Shown piece by piece: positions 42,200 to 51,001 of a stretch of 64,000 nt of DNA. The DNA comes from Acidobacteriota bacterium. Its GTDB lineage: Bacteria; Acidobacteriota; Aminicenantia; Aminicenantales; Saccharicenantaceae. The notes beneath the pieces were generated by a model that did no database searches, was not told where the DNA came from, and worked only from the letters and a program-made list of their open reading frames with translations. The stretch is taken from NCBI GenBank assembly GCA_033549365.1, contig JAWSUF010000002.1, positions 412,082 to 476,081 of the forward strand, given 5' to 3'. Every line of letters begins with the position of its first letter. The first letter of the stretch is position 1. Both the position numbers and the translations under genes were made by a program.

Positions 42200-45019
42200 T
42201 CACCAGTTCATACGGAGAGTCAACCGGGCCTGGCGGGGTTGCTGGCGGCTCCAGATCTGTCCGAAAATCGGGATGTCCTGTTTGATAAATGAAAGGGGTC
42301 TCTGGCTGTCAAGAACGTTGAGGAGATCGAGCCGGACGTGAAAATCCGGGCCGGCCTCGTCCCGCGACCGGGCGATCCGGAAGGCTTTTTCGAGTCCGAG
42401 GTCCAGATAGGCGTGGGCGGGTGTGGTCCGGGTTCCCCGTCCCTCGGGAAAGGACATATAGATCCCGAAAAAGGGCACATAGCCGAGTTTTTCCCAGGGA
42501 TAGCCCGACAGAAATTCAAAGGCGGCCGAGGTCCGGATCCCGAACGGTGCGGCCCAGGCCGCATGGACCTTGACGTTGTGGTCGACGGAATAGGGAAGCC
42601 GTCCGTACCAGCCCTCGTCTCCGATGCCCCGGCCGCCGAGTCCGCCGAGGTTGCGTGCGACATAGTCCCTGAACTCCTCGAGTCCCGGCAGAGGCGGAAC
42701 GAAGAGATGGTTGCCGAAAAAGCCGAGGTAATTGGTGTTGCCTTCCTCCTGGTCCCAGGCGCCCGTCTCCATCTGTCCGGGATTTGTCCCCCGGGCCAGA
42801 GCATGCGTGTAGGAGGCGCTCAGAAAGAACCGGTCGCGGATGCGGCCCGTGACTTCAAGTTCAAGGCCCCGGTAATCGCGCCTCTTGTGTTCGAAGTTGT
42901 CGAAGAGGAATTTGTAGCCGGTGGAAATGTCGAAGACGGCCAGAACCTCGAGAAGATTGTCCGCCTTGGCCCGGACATAGCGGGCTTTGACCGCCCAATC
43001 CCGGCCGAGACGGCGGGCGAACTCCACGAGAATTCGGGACAGAACGTTGGGGCGGATGCCGGAGGCGATTTCGAAGGGCTGGCTTCTCTGTTCATGTTCG
43101 AAAACCCAGTTGTCCGGATGATGAAGTTCGGCGTCGGTCGGGTTCATTCCGCCTTTCCAGCGGTAGGTGCGGAAACTCAGCCCGGCGCCCGAATTCAGAA
43201 TGCCCAGCGGCATCGTGGTGATAAGGTCGGAAAAACGGCCCCAACCGATTTTCAGAACATTGACGCCGTCTCCCGTCAGATCGGCGGCCAGGGTGAACCG
43301 CGGCGAAAGGAAATCGCTGAAACCCCATGACCAGAGTTTTTCGCCGTTATGATCCCGGCAGAGCTGGGTCTGGGAACGGACGCCGGCCATCACCGTGAAG
43401 CGTCCCGCCGTAACCTTGTCCTTGAAGAAAAATCCCAATCCGCGGGCTGAGTTCACGAGATCGACCGGGCCGTACTCATAGAAAAAACTGGGAACGACGA
43501 ACCCTTCCCGCCGGGAGAGAAAATAGTATTTCGTACCGGCGTCGAAGCCGTTTCCCGGAAAGAGATCCTGGGCCTGCCCCGTGAAATCCACGGCGAAGCG
43601 CGAGGAAAAATCGTAATATTCCAGGCCCAGGCTCAGCTCATGGCGGCCGAATGTCTCAGTCTCCGCATGGTGTGTCAGGCGGACGTTCGCGTCGGTGCGG
43701 CGCTCGTTGTCGATGACGCGGCCGTAGGAGTTGTTGAGATTCCGGGCCAGGTCTTCGACAAAGTATTGGGCCGGCCCGAGATCTCTGTCTTCGGGTTCGG
43801 TCTTGGTGTTGCGGCGGACACGGCCCAGGCCGGCCTCGACGAACGTCGTCGGAGACAGAATGCTCTTGGTGTTCAGGCGGAGGACGAGATCGGAAAAAGT
43901 TTTGACGTCGAAAAGTTCCGGAACGCCTGTTCCGCCTTTATGCCTGAGGGTGGTGTTGAAAGCCGAGGTCAGGGAAACGGTGTGGCCGCTCGCCGGGGAA
44001 AAGGTCAGCTTGGAGAACAGGTTGTTCGTTGTTGTCGAAAGACGCCCCTCGGGAATGAAGAGATAGTCGTAGATTCCGTCGCGCGTTTCCTCGATGTTGG
44101 TGTAGGAGTTGTTCGAGAGAAAAAGCCACAGCTTGTCCCGAACGATCGGTCCGCCTGCATTGGCGTACATGTTGGCGTTCGAGAAGCGGTCCGGCTCGCT
44201 GAAAACGGACAACTGCTCCCGCCGTCCGGCCTGGAGGGATTTGTCCGTGAAGACGAGGGCCAGGTCGCCCCGCCAGTCGTTGCCGCCGCTTTTGGTGACC
44301 ATGTTGATGATGCCGCCGAAGGCCGAGGCGTATTCCGGGCTGAAGGGATCGGAGATGACCTGGATTTCCTCGACGGCGTCCATGTTGAGGGGAACGCCCG
44401 AATTGCGGAGCCGGACGCCGCTTATGGCCAGCCCGTCGATGATCCAGGTGTTGCCTTCCTCGCCTTCGCCCCGGAAACTCGGCTGCCCTTCGATCGCCCG
44501 GCCGCGCCGCGTGTTGTAGCGGATGCCCATGGCCCCGGGGGCATGCTTGATGGCGTCGATGACCGTTCTGTTTTGCGCCGGGAGCCGTTCGATATCCCGC
44601 CGGGTGATGGAATAGCTGGTGTCCGAGGACGTTTTATCGATCAGGGGCGGGGCCGCCGTGACGACGATGTCCTTGCGGGTTTCGGAGTAAGCCAGAACGG
44701 CTTTCAGGCTGGTCACGGCGCCCAGCCGGACGATGACGTCCTTTTGGATGAGCGTGTCGAATCCTTCGAGCCGGTACGTCAGCGTGTAGGCGCCGACGGG
44801 AAGAAGAGGCAGCCGGAAATCGCCGGACCGGCCGGATACGACCGAACGGGATCCCTGGAGGTTCGGACTTGAAGCGGTGACCTCGACGCCGGGCAGCGGG
44901 TGCCCGGCGTCTTCGACGACGCGGCCCTGGATTTCTCCCGTTTGGCCGGCCGTCGCGGCGGTATTGGCCGCCAGGAGGGCGAGAAGGACGCAGGTTGCGA
45001 AGCGAAAATTTCCGGACAT
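42200..45019 (-). CDS. TonB-dependent receptor with carboxypeptidase-regulatory-like N-terminus
   Basis: The 939-residue protein has a signal peptide, a carboxypeptidase regulatory-like beta domain (about 28-110; IQGRVVEDAGHPLPGVEV), a plug domain (about 130-250; IERLPAQNRTVIDAIKHAPG, IDGLAISG and FGGIINMVTKSG) and a long 22-strand-type barrel. It ends in an aromatic-rich segment (LTLRMNW). This receptor class imports large ligands such as oligosaccharides or peptides across the outer membrane. It is divergent from a ROK sugar kinase gene, suggesting a carbohydrate ligand, but that is only context. Confidence 0.92.
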   Translation of the reverse strand: MSGNFRFATCVLLALLAANTAATAGQTGEIQGRVVEDAGHPLPGVEVTASSPNLQGSRSVVSGRSGDFRLPLLPVGAYTLTYRLEGFDTLIQKDVIVRLGAVTSLKAVLAYSETRKDIVVTAAPPLIDKTSSDTSYSITRRDIERLPAQNRTVIDAIKHAPGAMGIRYNTRRGRAIEGQPSFRGEGEEGNTWIIDGLAISGVRLRNSGVPLNMDAVEEIQVISDPFSPEYASAFGGIINMVTKSGGNDWRGDLALVFTDKSLQAGRREQLSVFSEPDRFSNANMYANAGGPIVRDKLWLFLSNNSYTNIEETRDGIYDYLFIPEGRLSTTTNNLFSKLTFSPASGHTVSLTSAFNTTLRHKGGTGVPELFDVKTFSDLVLRLNTKSILSPTTFVEAGLGRVRRNTKTEPEDRDLGPAQYFVEDLARNLNNSYGRVIDNERRTDANVRLTHHAETETFGRHELSLGLEYYDFSSRFAVDFTGQAQDLFPGNGFDAGTKYYFLSRREGFVVPSFFYEYGPVDLVNSARGLGFFFKDKVTAGRFTVMAGVRSQTQLCRDHNGEKLWSWGFSDFLSPRFTLAADLTGDGVNVLKIGWGRFSDLITTMPLGILNSGAGLSFRTYRWKGGMNPTDAELHHPDNWVFEHEQRSQPFEIASGIRPNVLSRILVEFARRLGRDWAVKARYVRAKADNLLEVLAVFDISTGYKFLFDNFEHKRRDYRGLELEVTGRIRDRFFLSASYTHALARGTNPGQMETGAWDQEEGNTNYLGFFGNHLFVPPLPGLEEFRDYVARNLGGLGGRGIGDEGWYGRLPYSVDHNVKVHAAWAAPFGIRTSAAFEFLSGYPWEKLGYVPFFGIYMSFPEGRGTRTTPAHAYLDLGLEKAFRIARSRDEAGPDFHVRLDLLNVLDSQRPLSFIKQDIPIFGQIWSRQQPRQARLTLRMNW

Positions 45020-45054
45020 GGGACATCCTTTCCCTGAGTAAATGTCGCAGGGCT

Positions 45055-45083
45055 ATTGTCTACGCAATCGGCGAAAGAATCAA
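45055..45083 (-). promoter_or_regulatory. Possible promoter of the TonB receptor gene
   Basis: On the minus strand TTGATT (45078-45083) and GACAAT (45055-45060) are 17 bases apart, about 36 bases before the receptor ATG. Both boxes are imperfect. Confidence 0.4.
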
Positions 45084-45110
45084 CAGCGAACGAAGGCCCC
45101 GCCGAACGGA

Positions 45111-45139
45111 TTGCGACGGGTTGAAGATTGTTCTAAAAT
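45111..45139 (+). promoter_or_regulatory. Possible promoter of the ROK kinase gene
   Basis: TTGCGA (45111-45116) and TAAAAT (45134-45139) are 17 bases apart, 72 bases before ATG 45211. It is divergent from the TonB receptor promoter in the same 190-base gap. Confidence 0.4.
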
Positions 45140-45210
45140 AACATCCCCCCGAACCCGAAGAGTGGAAACGATCAAGTGCGATCAGCGAATCAAATAGCCC
45201 GGAGGGATCC

Positions 45211-46125
45211 ATGACACGATATGCCGTCGGAATCGACCTCGGAGGAACCAAGGTCGAAGCCTGCCTCGTCGATGAGACCCGGAAGGTCTTGGACCGGCGC
45301 AGAATCCCCTCGGAGCCCCATTTCGGAAAAGACCGGGTGGTGACAAATATTCTGAAGATGGTCGATGCCGTCGCCGAGGGCAAAGCCTATGAAGCGGTGG
45401 GGATCGGAACCCCGGGCACCTATCATCCCGGCGACGACATCATGTATGGAGCGCCCCATACGCCGCTTTATGAAAATCCCGGCCTGATCAGCCTGTTGAA
45501 AAGCCGGATGGGTGTTCCGCTTGTCGTCGAGAACGACGCCAACTGCCTGGCCCTGGCCGAATATTATGCCCAATGCCGGGACCGGTATCGATCGATCATG
45601 GCCGTCATCCTGGGAACGGGCATGGGGTCGGGTCTCATTCTCGACGGCAGATTGTACCGCGGCCCTTGCGGTAATGCCGGGGAGATCGGCCATATGTCCG
45701 TCGATTATCGCGGCCGGGCCTGCGGCTGCGGCCGGACCGGCTGCGCCGAAGCCTATCTTTCGGGCCCGAGTCACAGCCGCCGGTTCCGTGAACTCTCCGG
45801 AGATGCTTTGGATCCCCGGGACATCGTCCGGCGATGGGAAGAAGGGGATGAGAAAGCCGAGGCGCTTTTCGAGGAAAGCTGCCGGATCATGGCGGAGGTT
45901 TTCGCCGACTGTGTCAATGTCCTGGATCTCGAGGCCATCGTCCTCGGAGGGGGGGTCTCCAACATTTCCCTCTGGTATGACCGTGTTCCGGAGCTCATGG
46001 AAGCCCGGATCTTCGGGATTCCGGGCCGCCGGCCCCCGCTCCTCAAGGCCGTTCTCGGCGACTCGGCCGGGGTGATCGGCGCCGCTTACCTGGCTCTTCG
46101 GGAAATGAGTCTGCTCGATTTCTGA
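45211..46125 (+). CDS. ROK-family sugar kinase
   Basis: The 304-residue protein has the ATP-phosphate motif GIDLGGTKVEA, the ROK pattern VENDANCLALAE, LGTGMGSGLI, and the zinc site around CGCGRTGCAE. ROK kinases phosphorylate glucose, N-acetylglucosamine, fructose or similar sugars. No DNA-binding domain is present, so it is an enzyme rather than a ROK repressor. GGAGG stands five bases before ATG. The exact sugar cannot be read from the motifs. Confidence 0.9.
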   Translation: MTRYAVGIDLGGTKVEACLVDETRKVLDRRRIPSEPHFGKDRVVTNILKMVDAVAEGKAYEAVGIGTPGTYHPGDDIMYGAPHTPLYENPGLISLLKSRMGVPLVVENDANCLALAEYYAQCRDRYRSIMAVILGTGMGSGLILDGRLYRGPCGNAGEIGHMSVDYRGRACGCGRTGCAEAYLSGPSHSRRFRELSGDALDPRDIVRRWEEGDEKAEALFEESCRIMAEVFADCVNVLDLEAIVLGGGVSNISLWYDRVPELMEARIFGIPGRRPPLLKAVLGDSAGVIGAAYLALREMSLLDF

Positions 46126-46132
46126 AGGCTTT

Positions 46133-46738
46133 TCAGTCTTCCTGCCATCCCCAGGGCAGAGGCGGCGGGGGAACCGGTTTGGTCAGATCGAAATCGACCC
46201 GGAATTCCCGGCCCTCGCGGGTCAGGCGGTAGGTATAGGTTTTCCCGGGATAGATGTAGATAAACCAGGTGTTGTCGACGGATTGCGGGATGCCGGTCCT
46301 GACGAAAAGTTCCTTGGAGTACTGATCGGCCGGAAAGGCCTGGGCGTTGGGCCAGCCGGCGTCGACGGTGTGCCCGCCGTACATCGTCGTTTCGTCGTCG
46401 CTGCCGTCCTCATGGCGATGGTCGTGCTTGAGCTGCAGACCGGAACCTGTTTTGGTGATGATCCAGGTGCGGGACCGGTCTTCCCCGACATGGAAGGGGA
46501 TGTGCAGGACGTTTTTGGAACACTTCCAGACGTGCATGACCAGCCTGTGATCGGAAAAGGCCCGGTCGCCTTCATTGCCGACGGTCACCTTTCCTTCAAA
46601 GGCCTGCCCGCACAACGCAGCCAAATGATCGAAAAAGGCATCGTGGGCGGCGATGGAAACGGTGTTGTCCCGGCCGGAGATGAGCCAGGCCGGAACCAGA
46701 ATCAAAGCCGCGATCGGAAGAAAAATGAGTTTTTTCAT
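46133..46738 (-). CDS. Exported protein of unknown function
   Basis: The 201-residue protein has an N-terminal hydrophobic signal (FLPIAALILVPAWLISG) and a beta-rich body containing FWHVWK-like and HDHRHEDGSDD segments, the latter able to bind metal. It ends PVPPPPLPWGW. GGAGGGAGG precedes the start. It converges on the ROK kinase with a gap of only 7 bases and is followed upstream by an alpha/beta hydrolase gene. Confidence 0.7.
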   Translation of the reverse strand: MKKLIFLPIAALILVPAWLISGRDNTVSIAAHDAFFDHLAALCGQAFEGKVTVGNEGDRAFSDHRLVMHVWKCSKNVLHIPFHVGEDRSRTWIITKTGSGLQLKHDHRHEDGSDDETTMYGGHTVDAGWPNAQAFPADQYSKELFVRTGIPQSVDNTWFIYIYPGKTYTYRLTREGREFRVDFDLTKPVPPPPLPWGWQED

Positions 46739-46796
46739 CGGGACCTCCCTCCGGAATTATAAAGGGAAAAGATGTGGGATTCCAGCGAAATCCGAC

Positions 46797-48164
46797 TCAG
46801 TCCACCCGCCCGGCTATCCAATCGGCGATGTCATCGATAACCGCCTCGGCCACGTGGCCGGCGACGTAGAGGTATTCGTTGGGAGTGATCAGGCCTTCCC
46901 CTTCCATGAACAGATGGTTGGCTTTCGGATAGAGTTTGAAGGCTGTTTTTCGGCGTCCCTCCAGGCCGGTTTTCCAATTCTCGAAATCCTGCTTTGTGAC
47001 CTGGTAGTCGCGGCCGCCCTGGAGAATGAACAGGGGACGGGCATCGTTGCGGATTTCGGCCGGAGGATCGTAACCGCGGAGGTCGAGCCAATAGGCGGGG
47101 AAAGCGCCCATGATTCGTTCTCCCGGGATGTCCTTCACGGGATCGAGGGCGTTGATGCGGGCGACCTGTTCTTCCATCTCGGCCAGGTGTTTCTTTTCCT
47201 CCTCAGAGAGCGTTCCCTTCAAACCGAGAATGTACCGTGTCTGTTGAAGCATGGTCTCCGGGAGAGGCCGGGTCAGTCCGGCCAGGGCGATGAATCCGGC
47301 CGTCCGCTCGTCCGCCGCGGCGATTCTCGGAATGAGCATCCCGCCGAGACTGTGCCCGAGAATGAAGATCCGCGAGGCATCGATGCCGTCCGTCTTTCGC
47401 AACAGATCGGCCGCGGCCAGGGCGTCCTCCACGGTCTCCTCGAAGACGGTGAGGCGGGAGGCCAGGTCGGGGTTCATGACGATTTTTTGGCCGTGGACCT
47501 TGGTCCGCTTGTCATAGCGGAGAACGGCGATGCCCCGCGAGGCCAGGCCCCAGGCGATGTCCTTGAACGGCCGGTTGGGGCCGATGGTTTCGTCACGGTC
47601 GTTGGGCCCCGATCCGTGCACAAGGACGACGGCCGGAAAAGGACCTGTCCCCTGGGGCATGGACAGGGTTCCGGGAAGCGCCCATTCGCCGTCTCCGACC
47701 TCGACTTCGGTTTCGCGGAACGACTCGGGCCGGGCATAGGACGGCGTCCGGTATTCCGTCGATTCCACATGGGGAACGAAGTTCAAACCGGCGATCTCTC
47801 CCTCGGCATTGAACACGACACGGGCGTCGAGCTTCGCCTTTTCGAACATGCAGGCGACGTAAACGATGACGTACCCTCCGGAGCGCTCAACGCGGGTGCT
47901 TGTCATCTCCTTGAACGGGCCGACCTGCTTGGCCAGGCCGTCCCGGATCATCTTGAGCATTTCGGGCGGAGCGGCCTTCTTCATGGCCTCGTCGAAGTGT
48001 CGCCCGGCGGAGATGTCGTCACCGGCGAAAAAATTCCCCACCATGTCCCTGGCCCGCTCGATCATGTCGATGCCGGTTTCGGCCTGATCGGCCTCCTGTG
48101 AGGCCGCGACAGGGATGCCGCACAGAAGACAGGCCGCCGCTCCTATCGCAAAGACCTTTTTCAT
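46797..48164 (-). CDS. Secreted alpha/beta hydrolase with DUF3887-like N-terminal domain
   Basis: The 455-residue protein has a signal peptide (MKKVFAIGAAACLLCGIPVA), an N-terminal DUF3887-like domain (about 35-130), and an alpha/beta hydrolase fold: VVLVHGSGPNDRDE (oxyanion region), GHSLGGML (nucleophile Ser), a late Asp in LQGGRDYQV and His in NHLF. It is probably an esterase or peptidase of the periplasm. ATG 48164 has AAAGGAG seven bases upstream; longer in-frame starts would hide the signal peptide. Confidence 0.85.
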   Translation of the reverse strand: MKKVFAIGAAACLLCGIPVAASQEADQAETGIDMIERARDMVGNFFAGDDISAGRHFDEAMKKAAPPEMLKMIRDGLAKQVGPFKEMTSTRVERSGGYVIVYVACMFEKAKLDARVVFNAEGEIAGLNFVPHVESTEYRTPSYARPESFRETEVEVGDGEWALPGTLSMPQGTGPFPAVVLVHGSGPNDRDETIGPNRPFKDIAWGLASRGIAVLRYDKRTKVHGQKIVMNPDLASRLTVFEETVEDALAAADLLRKTDGIDASRIFILGHSLGGMLIPRIAAADERTAGFIALAGLTRPLPETMLQQTRYILGLKGTLSEEEKKHLAEMEEQVARINALDPVKDIPGERIMGAFPAYWLDLRGYDPPAEIRNDARPLFILQGGRDYQVTKQDFENWKTGLEGRRKTAFKLYPKANHLFMEGEGLITPNEYLYVAGHVAEAVIDDIADWIAGRVD

Positions 48165-48243
48165 ATTCGATCTCCTTTCCATTTCTCTCCTCCGTGTTTC
48201 GGCCGGATATAGAGTATACACTCCGGTCCGGGAATTCATTTGA

Positions 48244-48702
48244 TCAAAAGACGATGAGGACCAGAAGTTCCGCGACCAGGGCCGGTTTTTTCCCGCCCTC
48301 GAGTTCGAGCGTGTTTTCGAGGGTCAGAAGGCATTTGCGAAAGCCGCGTTTTTCCAGGCCCTTGAGTGCAACCCGGTTCCGGACACGACTGCCGGAGCGG
48401 ACCGATGTGATGAATCGGACGCGGTTCAAGCCGTAGTTGACGGCCATGCGGAAGGTCATTTGAAACAGGGGCGTTTGGGCGAGAAAATGGGGAAGAAGAG
48501 ACAGAAGGAGGAAGCCGTGAGCCACGGTCCCCCCAAGGCGGCTCTTTCCCGCCTTTTCCGCATCGATGTGGATCCACTGTCTGTCCTCAGTGCAGGCGGC
48601 GAAGGCGTCAATCCTCTCCTGGGTGACGGCGAACCATTCGGTAAGTCCGATTTCCCGGCCGACGAGGGTTTTGAGCTTCCGGGGTGTCAGTTTTTCGGTC
48701 AT
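48244..48702 (-). CDS. MaoC-like (R)-specific enoyl-CoA hydratase
   Basis: The 152-residue protein has a hot-dog fold with the MaoC catalytic pattern: Asp and His in DRQWIHIDAEKA, then GGTVAHGFLLLSLLP. Such enzymes hydrate enoyl-CoA to (R)-3-hydroxyacyl-CoA. It lies 25 bases after the CyuA-like gene on the same strand, with no obvious functional link. Confidence 0.88.
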   Translation of the reverse strand: MTEKLTPRKLKTLVGREIGLTEWFAVTQERIDAFAACTEDRQWIHIDAEKAGKSRLGGTVAHGFLLLSLLPHFLAQTPLFQMTFRMAVNYGLNRVRFITSVRSGSRVRNRVALKGLEKRGFRKCLLTLENTLELEGGKKPALVAELLVLIVF

Positions 48703-48727
48703 CGTCGGCCGTTTCCGCTGGGTTTGC

Positions 48728-50044
48728 TCACGGGACGTCGAAACGCTTGCGGATCATGATGTCCAGGATGGTCCGGTCGGCCTCGATCATGCCTTGGGTC
48801 GAAAGTTCGCCCAGGTTTTTCATGGTGTCCTCGGGCGAATGGGCGACGATGCCGTCCGTGCCCTTGATATCCAGCCCGTGAAGAGAGAAGAGCGCGGACT
48901 GGACGGCGTTTCCGGCCGCGGTGGCCAGCTTGAGGGCGCATCCGGCCTTGGCCCCGTCGCAAATGACGCCGGCCAGGTCGCCGACGACGTTCTTGATGGC
49001 GCCCGCGATGTGGCGGACGTTTCCTCCCATAAGGTAAGCAATGCCGGCCGTGGCCCCGGCCCCGGCGGCGATGGAGCACCCGCAGACGGCGGTCAGGCGT
49101 CCCGTGTGGGCCTTGATGTAGGCCGTGATGACATGACTCAGCCCTACGGCCCGGAGAAGCCGCGTCTCGTCGACGTCGGCGATGTAATCCCGGACCGCCC
49201 GCACCGGAAGGATGGCCGTCAGCCCGTGGTTTCCGCTTCCCGACGAACTCATGGCCGGAAGCTCGACTCCGGACATCCGGGCGTCGGCCGCGGCCGAGGC
49301 CAGGATCTTGGCCGCGGTGATCATGTCTTTTTTGAGGAGGCCCTCTCGAACGAGCCGTTCCAGGGTCAATCCCACGCCGAGCCCTGGGCCGAAGGCCAGG
49401 CCGTATTCGGCCAGTTTCATGTTGCAATCGATGCCTTCCTTGAGGAAAGCCAGATCATCCGCGTCCAGACCGTCGAGCAGGGCGACCAGTTGTTCGAGCG
49501 TCAAGCCGGCCAGCCAGGCTTCCGCCTCCCGAACGTCGGATTTTTCCCGGGCTTTCGCCGCAAGCAGAGGGTGGTCCGATAAGACCCGGCCGTCAAGAGA
49601 AAGGGAGACGATGTTGTCATGAAGATCGGAGATTTCGGACTCGGCGGTTCTCTCTCCGCTGCGAATCCGGGTTTTGACGAAAAGCGATCGGCGGTCCCGC
49701 AGAACATTGATATGAACGCGGCCTTCGCGGACGAAAGTCTCGGCCTGTTTCAGGCTTTCGGGAGTTACGGTTTCGAGAGCCTGGAGGCGGCGGGACGGAT
49801 CTCCGCCGAAGGCGCCGAGGGCGGCGGCCAGATCGATTCCGGCCGCCCCGCGGGCTCCGGGGATGGCCACGGCCAAACCGTTTTTGTAAATGTTGGGGTC
49901 AAGCTCAAGTTCGATGGAGTCGATATTCCGGTCGGGGAGAAGGGCCGCGGCGGCCGCGGCGCCCAGGGCGACGGCGGCCGGCTCCGTGCAACCCAAAGCC
50001 GGCGCGACTTCCAGCCGGAGGATGTCTTTGATGGTATAGGCCAT
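48728..50044 (-). CDS. cyuA: CyuA-like L-cysteine desulfidase / UPF0597 serine dehydratase-type protein
   Basis: The 438-residue protein has the family motifs ALGCTEPAAVALGAA near the start, SSSGSGNHGLTAILPV in the middle, and cysteines in VCGCSIAAGAG and CDGAKAGCALK that would hold the Fe-S cluster. The family (CyuA/YhaM) degrades cysteine to pyruvate, sulfide and ammonia in anaerobes; L-serine dehydratase-like action is the alternative. GAGAGG precedes the ATG. Confidence 0.88.
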   Translation of the reverse strand: MAYTIKDILRLEVAPALGCTEPAAVALGAAAAAALLPDRNIDSIELELDPNIYKNGLAVAIPGARGAAGIDLAAALGAFGGDPSRRLQALETVTPESLKQAETFVREGRVHINVLRDRRSLFVKTRIRSGERTAESEISDLHDNIVSLSLDGRVLSDHPLLAAKAREKSDVREAEAWLAGLTLEQLVALLDGLDADDLAFLKEGIDCNMKLAEYGLAFGPGLGVGLTLERLVREGLLKKDMITAAKILASAAADARMSGVELPAMSSSGSGNHGLTAILPVRAVRDYIADVDETRLLRAVGLSHVITAYIKAHTGRLTAVCGCSIAAGAGATAGIAYLMGGNVRHIAGAIKNVVGDLAGVICDGAKAGCALKLATAAGNAVQSALFSLHGLDIKGTDGIVAHSPEDTMKNLGELSTQGMIEADRTILDIMIRKRFDVP

Positions 50045-50115
50045 GACGGCACCTCTCTGTTTCTTTGGGGACCTACTATACCCGATTTCCCCGATTTTGT
50101 CTTAGCGGCGAGGTC

Positions 50116-50144
50116 TTTTCAATTTTTTCCCCCCCCTGTATACT
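50116..50144 (+). promoter_or_regulatory. Promoter with a T6C8 homopolymer in its spacer
   Basis: TTTTCA (50116-50121) and TATACT (50139-50144) are 17 bases apart, and 14 of the spacer bases are T6 (50123-50128) followed by C8 (50129-50136). Slippage in the tract would change spacer length and promoter strength. The gene behind it encodes an exported, probably outer-membrane protein. Confidence 0.5.
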
Positions 50145-50164
50145 AAACATTAGGAAGAGATTGA

Positions 50165-50896
50165 ATGAGCAATGCGATGAACCAAACACGAGTTCGGAAA
50201 ACCGGTCGATCCGATCTGCGGATCGCCGCTGTCCTTCTCCCGGCCCTCTGTCTATTGGCCCTCCATGCTTTTCCCCGGGATGAGCGGGCCGAGCCCGGCC
50301 GCTTTTTTTTCAGCGCCGTCACCCAGAAGACTTCATTTGCAGGGGAATTCGACGGCAATCTCATTCTCGGCAACGAGCAGAGGATTTTCAACATCCCTAA
50401 ACTTGCACCCAAAGAGGGGTTCGGGCTGGCCTTCGGCAGCATGACGCCGTCCGGAATGTGGAGTGTCGCCTACACGCAATCCATCCACAGAACGGACTTC
50501 CGGGGGATCGGCGGCAAGGCCGTATTCAACGCCCTGGATGTCGACGGGAAAGCCTTCCTGATCAGGAACTTCCCCGTCAGGCCCTATGTTCTTCTGGGTT
50601 TTCACGTGCCCTGGATCACGGTCAGGGACGGTGTTCTCAGGGATGTGAGGGTCTGCGACGCCACGTATTTCGGGCTGGGTGTGAAGGCCGGAACGGGTCT
50701 TGTGGTCGAGCTCGGTGACGTGCTGATTTTGAGCGGCGGCGTCAATTACCGGCTGATGGGATTCATGTATGTCGACGGGCTGGGACGGAGCCGCGATGTC
50801 TCGAATCTGCGCATCGAACAGACCGGGGCCCTCCGCAGCCGCTTTCTTCGTGTTGAGGGATTGGCCCTCGAACTCCGTGTTGGGTTCGTGATCTGA
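50165..50896 (+). CDS. Exported outer-membrane-type beta protein
   Basis: The 243-residue protein has an N-terminal signal/anchor (LRIAAVLLPALCLLALHAF) and about ten amphipathic beta strands, ending with LALELRVGFVI, a typical C-terminal barrel strand. It resembles small 8-10 stranded barrels in pattern only. AGGAAGAG precedes the ATG. It lies alone between oppositely oriented genes. Confidence 0.7.
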   Translation: MSNAMNQTRVRKTGRSDLRIAAVLLPALCLLALHAFPRDERAEPGRFFFSAVTQKTSFAGEFDGNLILGNEQRIFNIPKLAPKEGFGLAFGSMTPSGMWSVAYTQSIHRTDFRGIGGKAVFNALDVDGKAFLIRNFPVRPYVLLGFHVPWITVRDGVLRDVRVCDATYFGLGVKAGTGLVVELGDVLILSGGVNYRLMGFMYVDGLGRSRDVSNLRIEQTGALRSRFLRVEGLALELRVGFVI

Positions 50897-51001
50897 CGTT
50901 CCGTGCCCGCTCAACCCTCCGACGGCTTGCTCCGGGATCCCCCCTGCGCCCCGCGAAAGCCTGAATTTGATCGGCTTCCGCTTTTCGGGCTTGCCCGTCC
51001 T

